From: Sycobia sp. Sy_11
Lineage: Eukaryota; Arthropoda; Insecta; Hymenoptera; Epichrysomallidae
DNA: 64,000 nucleotides
Reading direction: 5' to 3'
Assembly (NCBI GenBank): GCA_018907035.1
Contig: JACCIC010000021.1
Span: 2,574,001 to 2,638,000 of the forward strand
The notes below the pieces were generated by a model. The model did no database searches. It was not told the DNA's origin and was given only the letters and a program-made list of their open reading frames with translations. Position 1 is the first letter of the stretch. Every line of letters starts with the position of its first letter. This document shows, one piece after another, positions 41,744-53,525 of this stretch. The translations under genes were made by a program, and so were the position numbers.

Positions 41744-43885
41744 ATGGTTGAACTGACTTGGGAAGAGAAGTATAAACTCATTACTAGAAATCTAGGAGAA
41801 TGGCTTGGTGATGAAAAGCTTAAAACAATCTTAAAAGAGCGTGATTTGAAAGTATATTGGGGTACTGCGACTACAGGCAAACCTCACATTGGCTACTTTA
41901 CCCCTATGTCAAAAATTGCTGACTTCTTAAAAGCCGGAGTTGAAGTAACGATTCTATTTGCTGATCTTCATGCTTATCTTGATAATATGAAAGCCCCTTG
42001 GGAACTACTGGAACTTAGAACACAGTACTATGAAGCTGTTATTAAATCAATGTTGAAATCTATTGATGTCCCATTAACAAAATTGAAGTTTGTAAAGGGT
42101 ACAGATTATCAGCTATCCAAGTAAGTAAAACAGTTTGAGCTCACTCTATTAAAAAAAGTTTACATATATTTAGTCACAAATTTATTGATTAACAAAAAAA
42201 AAATTATTCATTAATTTATCTCTAATTATTGTAATTTATTGATTGTTTAATATTTACTTTATAGAGAATATTCATTAGACGTTTATCGTTTAAGTTCTCT
42301 TGTTAGTGAACATGATGCAAAAAAAGCTGGTGCAGAAGTTGTAAAACAAATAGCAAATCCTTTACTCTCTGGATTATTGTATCCTGGTTTACAGGCTCTA
42401 GATGAAGAATATTTGAAAGTCGATGCACAATTTGGAGGAGTTGACCAAAGAAAAATTTTTACATTTGCAGAAAAGTATTTACCATCTTTAGGATATGAGA
42501 AGCGAATTCATTTAATGAATTCTATGAGTAAATTAATATTGCAAAAAATAATTTATGTATTTACAAATGATATATATCATATTTACAAAAATGGATATTT
42601 TAGTTCCAGGATTAGCGGGAGCAAAAATGTCTTCCTCAGAAGAAGATTCCAAAATTGATCTGTTAGATAATGCATCAGTAGTAAAAAAAAAATTAAAAAA
42701 AGCATTTTGTGAACCAGGAAATATTGCAGACAATGGACTCTTATCATTTTCAAAATATGTAATCTTTCCTCTTTTAAAAAGTGATGAAAACTATTTTGTA
42801 CCTAGAAGCGCTGAATTTGGTATGTAAAATACATTTTTGTCTTATGAAAAATTATGACAAGAAGCACAATTTATAATTAATGTTAAAACTTTATCCGTAG
42901 TAAATTTGAATATTTAAGCAATTTAGATTATAAAATTTTTTTTTATGATTAATATAGGAGGAGATATTAATTATGAAAGGTATGAAGATCTTGAAAATGC
43001 TTTTGCCAAACAAGAAATTCACCCTGGGGATTTGAAAAATGCAGTTGAAATTTATATAAATAGACTACTAGATCCAATTAGAAAGGAATTTTCAAGTGAT
43101 TCAAAATTGAAGAATCTCAGTACAAAAGCGTATCCACCACCACAAAAGCAAAGTAATATAATGAATAAAAAATTTTTAAATTAATTCTGTAATAATTTTT
43201 TTAAAATTATAAATTTTAAAATATTCTACAGAACCTGTACTTGATGAAGTTGTTCCTTCAAGATTAAATATTAGGGTAGGTAAAATAGTAGATGTACAAC
43301 GGCATCCGGATGCAGATAGTTTGTATGTAGAAAAAATTGATTTAGGGGAAGAATCTGGACCTAGAACAATAGTGAGTGGTCTTGTGAACTATGTACCAAT
43401 TGAAGAAATGAAAGACAGAATGGTTGTTGTTTTAGCAAATTTGAAGCCTGCTAATCTTAGAGGTATTTTATCACATGGGATGGTTTTATGTGCATCAGTG
43501 TAAGTTATGAATCTATTAATATTTCTAAATTAAAAGCAATTTTGAAAATATAAAAATATTATTACAGTGATGAACCAACAAAGGCAGTTGAACCTTTAAG
43601 GCCACCAGTAAATAGTAAACCTGGTGAAAGATTAGTTATCGAAGGTTATGAAAGTGGTAATCCAGATGATGTTCTCAATCCAAAGAAAAAAGTTTGGGAC
43701 AGACTGCAGGTATAAAAAAATTTTCACGTGCTACTAATTCTTTTTGGTATAACTTTCTAATTTTTATGTAGGTCGACTTTATCGTGAATGGTAGTGGAAT
43801 TGCATGTTGGAGTGGTAATCCACTTTTGACTTCAAATAATGAAAATATTACAGCTGATTCTTTAAGAAATGTTCCAATTAAATAA
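41744..43885 (+). CDS. TyrRS: Tyrosyl-tRNA synthetase, cytoplasmic
   Basis: This class I enzyme charges tRNA-Tyr with tyrosine in the cytosol. Seven exons: 41744-42120, 42265-42527, 42604-42819, 42958-43152, 43232-43499, 43568-43709 and 43772-43885, giving 524 residues (human 528). The catalytic domain shows [15 protein letters not shown] (HIGH-type motif), [53 protein letters not shown] and AKMSSSEED (KMSKS loop). From about residue 350, [29 protein letters not shown] and [11 protein letters not shown] form the EMAPII/Arc1p-like tRNA-binding domain found in animal cytosolic TyrRS. The start at 41744 is chosen by homology and a good context (AAACATGG). The frame stays open upstream to an ATG at 41618. 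AATAAA at 43959-43964 is the probable poly(A) signal. Confidence 0.96.
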
Positions 43886-44465
43886 TCTATTTTAACGAGA
43901 ATAAGTGATTTCATACTTTGTAATTTTAATTATCATTTTTTATATAGATTGAAATAAGAATAAATCATTTTCATATATTTACAAATGAGTTTTATTTAAA
44001 TATTTACAAATAAATTAGTTACAGCAAATTGTAGATGATCAAATATATTAGCCACAGTATGAAACCTATTTGGACATGATAAATTAACTAGTAGATTCTT
44101 TGAGTGTAGAGTTGAGAAGAATAATTATTTTAAGATTGCACTACTCTTTTCTAATTAAGATTTGTAACAATTACTAATGCATTAGTTGAATTTAATAAGT
44201 AAATTTATACAGTAACATTATAAACTTATTTGATATTGGATCACATGTATATACGAAACTTGTAATATTCTTGTTTAACATTGATAAATTTGTATCTTCT
44301 TCATTCTTAAAAACTAAATATTAAAAAATTGTCTTACAATGAAAAATGTTTACTACCGAATCAGTTTTCTCAAGTCTGCCTTGAATACAATTTATTATTT
44401 CTTAGTAATTAGCACAAAACTTGTTAGAAAAAAAGAGCTAAACAGTTGTGAACTACTATGTAAAA
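43886..44465. other. Convergent 3' region of TyrRS and RPB6
   Basis: AT-rich sequence with a plus-strand AATAAA (43959-43964) for TyrRS and a minus-strand AATAAA (44396-44391) for RPB6. No other feature is seen. Confidence 0.5.
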
Positions 44466-45310
44466 TTAATGATCAATTATAATTAATTCATCAATGCCCC
44501 AATCTTCATAGCTATGGTCTGGCAAGAAACGACGAATAATTATTGGTATCTTGCGTTGTTTTAATTCTTTCATAGCAATTTGTAAAGGATCTGTTTCACC
44601 TTCTAATTCAACCATAACAGGTGCACACATTGATATTTGTAAAGCTCGAGTTCCTAATATCCGAGCTCTTTCATATCTATAAAAAAATAATTTAAAATTA
44701 CACTTCATATTTTTAAAAATTTAATTCTATAGTAAAATGTATAAAAAAGTTATATAAGTAATTGGAAAGAGAAATATTTATTTATTATTTAAAAATATTT
44801 CTAGAAATTTATAAAAGTGGAGTATACAATTTAAATACAAAATAATGATAGTAATTTATTTCTTTAAATACAAGAAAATCTTTATAATTTATATAACTCA
44901 CTTTGTCATATAACCTGTAGTTATCCTTTTACTTTTCTGGACACCGCCAGAAGCTTCACCTGCTGCAACAAGTTCAAAATTTTCAACCTCATCTTCTTGT
45001 TGTTCTAATTCAATATTGTCATCGTCCTCAACATCATCAAAGTCATCTGCAACACTAATAATCAGAAATTTCATGAATAGTAAACAAAAGAGAATAACAA
45101 TAAGAAAATTAACAATAAGAACTAAAATTTAAGGTTAAAAAATTAAAAAATCAAATCGAACCAAATCTAACCAAATACAATTTTTAAACTGCGGTTTACA
45201 ATAGTTACCAAGTATTGATTAACATATATAACCAATTAAGTATTAATCAAAAGTAATGTTTTATATTTAGATTCAACTTACTCATCGGCTTCAAACTCGT
45301 CATCAGCCAT
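44466..45310 (-). CDS. Polr2F: RNA polymerase I/II/III common subunit RPB6 (RPABC2)
   Basis: RPB6 is a small shared subunit that stabilises the clamp and foot of all three nuclear RNA polymerases. Three exons on the minus strand: 45310-45282, 45054-44902 and 44676-44466, giving 130 residues (human 127). The N-terminus MADDEFEAD and the following Asp/Glu-rich stretch are typical. The core [62 protein letters not shown] is near identical to animal RPB6. The exon-2 acceptor is set at ATTATTAG (45055): the next AG downstream would create an immediate TGA. The 3' end converges on TyrRS with 580 bases between stops. Confidence 0.96.
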
Positions 45311-47138
45311 TGTTCAAAAAATTAATTTTATAACAAATTTTCTTAAAACTTGTTATTCTATGTATAACCGTTTTTTATAACAATTACCAGAATACGTGAA
45401 ATAAGCAACAAATAACAATGAGATAAATTTAGAGACCTATCTACGTATTTGTAAGGTACTTGTACTATTTTGATTTTTGACCACTTTGCACTTTCTATGC
45501 GCGTATGTATAATGATGCGAAGAAATGAGGCAGGAAAATGCCAGGGGCGTGCGGTGCGGTGTGAGCGGACGCGGGACTGTGCAAGTGCTATAGTTCGACC
45601 TGGTTCGACCTGGTTCTAGGTTCGACAAACCGTCCATGCGCGTTAGAGGCTTTACCATCACCCCTCCTTGCGCCGATTGGCTGAAACTCGCGCGATACTT
45701 TAAACTTATATACGTATGTAAAATAACTGGTAATGTATGCCTGTGCTGTATGGGCTAAATCTTTTTTAACATGTCCGCTATTAAAAATTATTTTCATTCT
45801 GTCAATAAATTGATAAAATAAAAATGAAATATTATTATTCAACTTTATAAAGTTCGCGGTTATCATTTTAAGATACCTGAATTTATTCCTTGAGCAAACA
45901 TTAAATTATAATTACTTTGTATCGATATTAATAAATAAAAATAATCAATAGTATTTAAAAATTAATTTTTAACAGCATACATGTTAAAAAAGATGTAACA
46001 CGTCCGGCCACAGGAATATATTAGCAGTTATTTTTTAGCATTCTTAATGCATATCATATACTGGCATCTCTACACATACGCAATGAGTAAATAAGGTAGA
46101 AATTAATGGGATGGAAACACGAGAACAGAGAATTTCGTAACGTCAAAATTTGATACTATATACTTAATTTATAATATTATAATCAGGTATGGTGATTATT
46201 TTTAAATAATATAATAATAATAATAATAATCATAATAATAATAATCATAATAATAATAATCATAATAATAATAATAATAATAATCATAATAATAATATTA
46301 ATAATAATAAGAAGAAGAAGAAGGAGAAGAAGAAGAAGAAAAAGTAGAAGAAGAAAAAGAAGAAAAAGTAGAAGAAGAAGAAGAAGAAAAAGAAGAATTT
46401 GTCGAATATCAATTAATAAGATGAAGCAAATATAAGTTATCTTTTTATACTGATTTGTATAGCGAAATTATAAAGTTATAGATTTGTAAAATGAAATAAA
46501 ACGCAATTTTTTTTTACGCACTTCCTACAACATCATGATTATAAACGAATTTGTGTTGAGAAAAAATAACTACATGGAAACATAAAACATATTGGATTTC
46601 CTATACCCTGGTGTTTATTACCACATACGGATGTTTATAATATGGACTTATAATAATAAATATCCGATCAAAATAACGACGGTGTATGATAATCCTTTAC
46701 GCACATAAAAATTTTTTATTTTAAAATTATTTTAATGTAATCAATGTTCTGCCACTCTCTAAATATGCTAAATAGGAATTTCATGTTTTAAGTAAAAATT
46801 TTTCTCTAATAAGTTGAGTTGTGCCGTAATAAAGTGAATTTTGGAAGATAAATGAGATTAACTCACAATTTTATAATTTATTGATTATAGTGCTAGAGCG
46901 AATGTCGGATGCAGCTGTACGTCATGGTGTCGCGGTCACGTAGTTGCAATTTTAGAATTAGATCGAAAGAACACTTCCTTGTATTCTTATACATAATATA
47001 CCTTTTCACGGAATTAAGCCATATACGTTTCAAACTATGCCGTGAATTAAATGAACACTATTTTAATTTTATAAAAAACTGCAATCTTAAATATAAAAGT
47101 TTAACAAATTAATATTGCAATACATCGAGGGTATATAT
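45311..47138. other. RPB6 upstream region and triplet-repeat tract
   Basis: 45311-45700 should include the RPB6 promoter. It has a GC-rich patch and a short tandem GGTTCGACCT repeat (about 45593-45613). 46206-46396 is a long compound (AAT)n/(AATCAT)n/(GAA)n tract. No gene is recognised. Confidence 0.5.
46206..46396 (+). repeat. Compound trinucleotide microsatellite (AAT/GAA)
   Basis: About 100 bases of (AAT)n with AATCAT interruptions pass directly into (GAA)n with AGTAGAAG variants. The purine-rich GAA half is strand-asymmetric and could adopt triplex structure. Confidence 0.9.
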
Positions 47139-47412
47139 GCAGGGTCGTCTTAACCTAGGAGCCCATGAGGCTCGCCGTTAGAGTTCCACAAAATGCTTGA
47201 GTCTCCCTCCGCCCTAATAATGAAGTTATTAATGTACAAAAAATGCTGTTTTTGAATAAATTAAATTTTGATTTTGTTACTTATTCAATAAATCATTCTT
47301 ATTATTATTTTATTTCTTATTATACAGCAACAAAAATCCAAGTATAGCCATCTGAAGAAGACATAATTTCTCAAAGTACAGGTAACACGAGTAATATTTT
47401 TGAATTATAATG

Positions 47413-47457
<45 letters not shown>

Positions 47458-47992
47458 CCCCTCTATGTGTATGCTAAGTCCCATCAACGCCGAAGACGAC
47501 TCGGTATAATTATGCGAAGTGTATTTCAATTTATAATGCCCGTTGATAACGAGACGAACTTCTTGATTTCTCGTATGATTATAATATAAATTAATTTAAA
47601 TTTATTTCATGAAATAAATGTTATAAAAATTGGAAAAGCCTTTTAAGTAATAAAAAATATTGGTACTTCCATTTTGCTACGTTTAATGTATAATTATTGT
47701 ATCTATATACATAGATCTTTTTTCATCTTAAAAAAAATAAATAAGGCATATATATATAAAGTCAGAATCGTTTAAATAAGTTAGTATAGAATGAAAGATT
47801 GTAGTTTATTTAAATTGTAATAAAATAATTAATAAATTTTAGATAAATATGAGTTAATTTTTAAAAATTTTATTTAAATAACACATATAAATATGTATTA
47901 TAAGGATGTGAAATTCTCCTGGGGTTCCCATGAAGCCTGGGGCTCTAGGCCCTGGGTCTGTGATGCCTATGTGCACAGAGACGGTCCTGGAA
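47139..47992. mobile_element. Possible nonautonomous DNA transposon remnant
   Basis: The left end CAGGGTCGTCTTAACC and the inverted right end CAGGACCGTCTCTGTGC resemble degenerate terminal repeats of hAT type. Both ends continue into GCCC/GGGC-rich sequence with a CCCATGA motif. No matching 8-bp target duplication was found and there is no ORF inside. It contains a (TA)n tract. Confidence 0.3.
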
Positions 47993-47999
47993 AGTATTA

Positions 48000-49234
48000 T
48001 TCCAAAATAAAAACAATCAGTAGCGTGGAAGTAACGAATGAGTGATAAAATTTTCTACCTCATTTATTGCTTTATACTTGTCTTGAAGAAGGTGTGTATC
48101 GCATAAATTAATTGTCGCTATAAATGAAATTAATTAATTGCATCTGTAATTTGTCGGCAAAACCGGTTGGTTGCCAACGTCGGCCTGCGAATAATCAGCG
48201 TCAGAAATTCATAGACTAAGACAAAGCCTACTATCAAGCTATTGTTCTTTTACGCTTGCACGTATAATGCCAAGTAAAATGAACGCATTTTATGTCGACT
48301 TTCCTCAGGATTATTCTTATCGAGCATACCGCGCAATATGGCTTTGACTTTAAAAAGTGTGACTTTACTGTTCCATAGCTTTTTATTTGGTCCTAGATTT
48401 TATTTACATGGTATATTTAAAGCCGAATCTTTGCACACACTGATTTATTATATTTTGTAATAAAAACTCAAGTAACGCATACGTCTGTCAGTTAATTTGC
48501 GTGGGCATCGAAAATTGGCGAACAGCACAACGTGGGAAGTACATAATGACGAATTCGCATGAAAATCGTAATGAAGTAATGCATAGGCTACAAAATAAAA
48601 ATAACAATAACGAGTTACAAGTGTAAAAAATTGAGATTTCAATTTGAAAAATCTAATGGAAAATATAATTTCTTGCTTAGTTTTTGTTCCCAAAAAACGG
48701 TTTTAATAAAAATCGTATAATCACTTGACAGATTACAAGATATATGAAAAAAAAAAGATTGAATGAGCAAATCGAAGAGCAGATGGTGAAGCATAGGTAG
48801 TGTATATAATCAGATAATAAAAATAATAATTTAACTTTTGATAGAAAAGAGATATAATATGTAATATAAATGAGTACGTTAAATCAAAACGCACGTCATA
48901 ATGGATAAGAAACAAATATCAGTTAGAATTACGTTATGCATTAAAGCTTAAAATTTTTTGTGACAAAATTGTAACTCTTTATGATGAAATAATATAAAGT
49001 AATCGAGTGCAGCATATAAAATTAAAGAGTAACTTCAAAAAAACAAAGAAAAAATGATACAGAAAAATAATAATAATTTATTTTTCACCCTCATCCAAAA
49101 TCAATAGAATTTTGTTAATTTTCAACTAATATTATCCATTAAATTTTTCACGTTGATTTATTTAAATCTTCAAAGCTTGAAATTATAGTTATCTTCTATT
49201 CTAATTTACTTTATCTTTACTTTCATATGTATTA

Positions 49235-49292
<58 letters not shown>

Positions 49293-49999
49293 CAAAGCTT
49301 GCTAAATGCATTAATTACATTTTTGGACCATTACGCCCCTCCCCCTTATTAAATTAAAAAAGTGTCGGTAGATGGAGCAGCAAAATTCAATTTTTCATTT
49401 TGTTAATTCGAATACAAAGCATTCGTATCGACTTAGTTTCAATTATGAAGCCATTTTCCGAAACCACATGTCGTGGGCGTTAATAAAATCACAATTCGAT
49501 AGACCACGGCAAATAAATGATGCGCGCATAAAATTTTTATTAGTATGATAACTGAAGTGACAACAGATTTCCTTTTGAGCATTAGCAATCTACAAAGATA
49601 AGATTGTGTTTTATAAACAGGCTTTGAAAGCTAGTAAAGAACCTGTTTAATTTTAGTTTACATCGTCGCTCAAAAACTGGGTGAAAATAATAGACGGTTA
49701 TGAGAACGCGCTTTGGATGAAAGTGATTTATCGGCATTTTCAGATTTAATGGATTTTTTTTTTTCACAAAATGAGGGCGCCGGTATGAATCGCCAACTAT
49801 TGACCTTTTTACTAATAAACAAATTAGTTATAAGCGTGATCACAAATATAATCAATCTCTCCGTAATCAAACTTTAATAAGTATCCAAAGAATCGCCTGT
49901 ACGTTTTGTGATGCTGAGAATTATATATATATATATTTTTTTTTTTCTAATGCGATGAGAGAGAGAAAATATTACGAGGAACAGTATTTAACACGTTTT
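48000..49999. other. AT-rich intergenic DNA without recognised gene
   Basis: I see only a (TA)n tract (49240-49287) and short ORFs without domains. The stretch from about 49.6 kb may include further decayed BEL/Pao sequence, but I could not align it. Confidence 0.5.
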
Positions 50000-51400
50000 A
50001 CCACTGAATACCTGGTGAAACAATTGAATCGGACGCAGAATAAAATAAATTTACTTATTGCGGGAATCGGGAACTGACAACCGGTGCGAATGCCAATGTT
50101 AAGGCAAAAAATTGCATTCCGTCTACAAATGACTTCCAAGAGGAATTGGAATTTGTAGCGTGGCAAAAAGCATTGATCTTGCACACCCTGAATTTAATAA
50201 GCCTACACAGATCGACGCACTTACAGGTAATACATCGTGATAGTTTTATAAATTACCGTGTATAATGGGCAAATAAAATTGGTCTTTTAATCGCGAATGT
50301 AATACTGGAAGAAATCTTGGTTGTGATGGATTGTTACCGGAGGACCATCCAGTCACTAATCTCGATGGCCTAATATCGCGATTTTAGGACACAGAAGAAA
50401 TTCCCATTAACTTATCTTCCGAGAAGAAATGACGTGAAGCCAGATATATTTAAGAATAACTAAGCGCAATGCGAGAAAGATCGATATGCAGTAAAGTTGC
50501 CATTTAACGAAGAAAAATGCAAATCGGCAATTGAACGTTTTTATGCCCTGCAGCGAAAATGAACAAAGAACAACAGTTCAGAACAAGACTACATTCAACT
50601 CCTGAATGAGTAGCAGTCGTTATAGGGCAGATTCAAGGAATCAGAAAAAACAATAGAGTAGAGGAATGATATTATATTCCACATTGTGCTCTGGTTAAAG
50701 ACAGCATAATCACATAACTTCGTGTGGTGTTTTTTTTTATATGCTTCTTCAAAAAGTTTCACTATAGTGTCATTACTTAATTCATCGTTGACAGATCCAT
50801 CTATTCAAGACGAGCTAATTTTTGTATTATAACAATGCGATTTAGATTATAAAATGTTGCTCTGCAAAAAATGAAGATTTTCAACAACAAAAAAATGTAT
50901 AGGCATATACAGGTGAACGAATCAGATGAAAAATATCATAAAATCAGATGTCGAGAAAGTCCAACTTAAGGTATTCGTATGTTTCAATCAAGTATATCGT
51001 TACTCAAGTAACTGCATCGGCTTCTTTTCTCGCGTTGCCAAGATTGCGACAATTTAAAGATGACGAGGTCAGAAAATATTCATCGGCCGCAAAGAGATTG
51101 ACAAATAATTTTTATGCGGAAAATTTGTTTGTCGGTGTTGGCGGTATAGAGGACACATCGAGATTACGATAACTGTTAATTGACTTATAGAACGCCAGGG
51201 GGATATTCGCGTTAGATAAATGGTCTTCGAGCAAGGCAAAAATTGTGCACGATGAGGAAGGACTAACTTATGATAAAGATTTGGGTTTAAACACTGCTGA
51301 AAAAATTATACAAGGGATACATCAGAATTCTGTAAATGACATAAACACTGTGCAATTGTTTGATATGCCTGGAACAGTAGCCCCTATATAATCGTTGTTA
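50000..51400 (+). pseudogene. Decayed BEL/Pao retrotransposon pol remnant
   Basis: Fragments in changing frames follow the order of a Pao polyprotein. They are DLAHPEFNKPTQIDAL (about 50175), RYAVKLPFNEEKCKSA then RFYALQRK (50482-50560), YYIPHCALVKDS..LRVVF (50670-50732), KKMYRHIQVNESDEKY (about 50890), TASASFLALPRLRQF (about 51010), and DKWSSS..HDEEGLTYDKD (51210-51290). The reverse-transcriptase box that should read YVDD is YAEN, so the catalytic aspartates are lost, and stops and frameshifts abound. No LTRs or integrase were recognised. Confidence 0.8.
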
Positions 51401-52551
51401 ATAAATTACTCGTGCAAAAATTATGAAAACTTCGACTTAATTGAGATGAGTCGTTACCAGTGCAATTTTGAAAATGGATGGATAGATTTTAATAAGCGAT
51501 TACCAGCTTTAAAATAATTAACAATTTCTCGGCAAATACAAGCTTAAAGCGAACTATAGACTATCGGTTGCGCGTATTTAGCAATGCAAAGGAAGCAAGC
51601 TTACACGCGTGCGCGTATCCATGATCAGTTGGACAAGTACGATAGTACTTACGTTGTGTGAGCGATAAATCTACTTGTCGTATACTTGTGTTTGTAAATA
51701 ATAATGTGTTATAGTTTATTAGACTTCAAACTTTTTGTTTTTTTTTCTCACGCTACAAAATACTAATGCAAGAAACGGCGATATATGTACCCTGATAATT
51801 TCTGGGCGTAAGATGATGAAGGTACGAGGCGGTCAGGACGTTTTATTTACACTATTTTTGCTCGACACTTTTCGCGTGTCGCGGTGTGCAGTAGTAACGC
51901 AATGGTGGTGAATCAATCGAAAATATAGTTGTCCCCTTAAGGTTAGCACATCGGTCATAAAAAGTCCTTGAGCATGATTGATTGTCACACGTACCGATAT
52001 CTTAATTTTCGTTACCCTCTTGATAACTTAAAGAAGAAGAGAAGTACATGCAAATGCATGCGAGACGTGTTCCTCTATTTTACAATTTTTCAAATATAAC
52101 TATTTTACACACACACACACATATTAATAACAATCTTTTTTTTATTATTATAAAATTTTATAATCGTACCTTTTTGAATTATATAGTTCTATGCTGTAAA
52201 TTACAAAAGTTAAAGGGAACAAAATAAATTTCAATAATTACGAAATTTTAGAATAATTCTAATTTTTAATTTCGTGTTAATTAATTACGATATAGAAAAT
52301 TCCAAATTCATATTTTAACAACTCATTATTTATATTTTAAAACAGTTGAGCACGTTAATTCGATTCATTATGCTTTATTGTGCTCTTTAACTTTTATTAA
52401 CGTTTATTGAATGAATCTTGAACGCATTACGCAGATAGTCAAATAAGATTCAAAAGTGTAGAATTCGATAGTTTTCTTCACAAATTAGAAGTATTATAAA
52501 ATAAAATTACACACGCACACACACGCACGCACGCACGCACACACACACATA

Positions 52552-52603
<52 letters not shown>

Positions 52604-53476
52604 CATAAATATTAATATATTAACTATATAGACAAATAGATATATGAATATATAGATTTTTTAATAGATAAATGCTACAAAGCACTCGAGCGTTCTCCCA
52701 TAATTCTCCCGTTCAAATACGTGTATATCGATCGATCTATATTTATTTACGATTAACGTGTTGCCTAATCTCTCTCTCTCTCTCTTCCTCTCTCTCCCTC
52801 TCTCTCCCAATTTCTATATCTTAAGGTGAGTGTGTTTTTAACGCATTCCGTCACAGAAGCAACAAGACAATCAATTAATCCGTACTCGAGAATAATTCTA
52901 AAAATAGATAATATAAAAACACTGAACGTTTAGCATTTCGTGTGAGTAGAAGTTCCTGACGTTTGGCACGCACGCGTTAACAATCGGCCAATCTTCGACG
53001 GACAGATTAGGCAAAATTTTTGTTTTACACCAATTGTAATAACGCACAGATTTTGAAGAATCGTCAACTGATGATTGGTAAATATTTATTACGGCCCGTT
53101 CTGACACTTTCATAACTGCTTAGAATACCAAGTTAAATTAAAATCGAATATAATTCCTCGTAGAATAATGTCAAACGAAATGGCTTAAAACCTCGAAAAT
53201 GGGCTAAAATGGATAAAAATGTCAATATTTTCCTTAGTTAGTAAATGGTAGATAAATAGAATAGTTTATTATTATTAATATTAACCTATGTTCAATGTCT
53301 AAATAATGCACTTTTAAATTAAGCTATCGTTAATATATGTATATTTTAAATTATTCTCGTAATTTTTACATCGTCAACAATAGGACAAGGCGGTCACATT
53401 AAAATTTAGATTGATTTATATCTGGAAACAAACTTTTATTGTAGTAATTATACTGAATAATAATAATTTGTCTTAG

Positions 53477-53525
<49 letters not shown>

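Noticed and set aside
45047..45053. GTTGCAG as the RPB6 exon 2 acceptor
   Set aside because: Joining at this AG produces GAA-TGA and truncates the protein. The upstream ATTATTAG keeps the conserved frame.
52898..53113. Minus-strand ORF as a transposase fragment
   Set aside because: The residue mix looks protein-like, but no motif or collinear second fragment could be matched to a transposase family.
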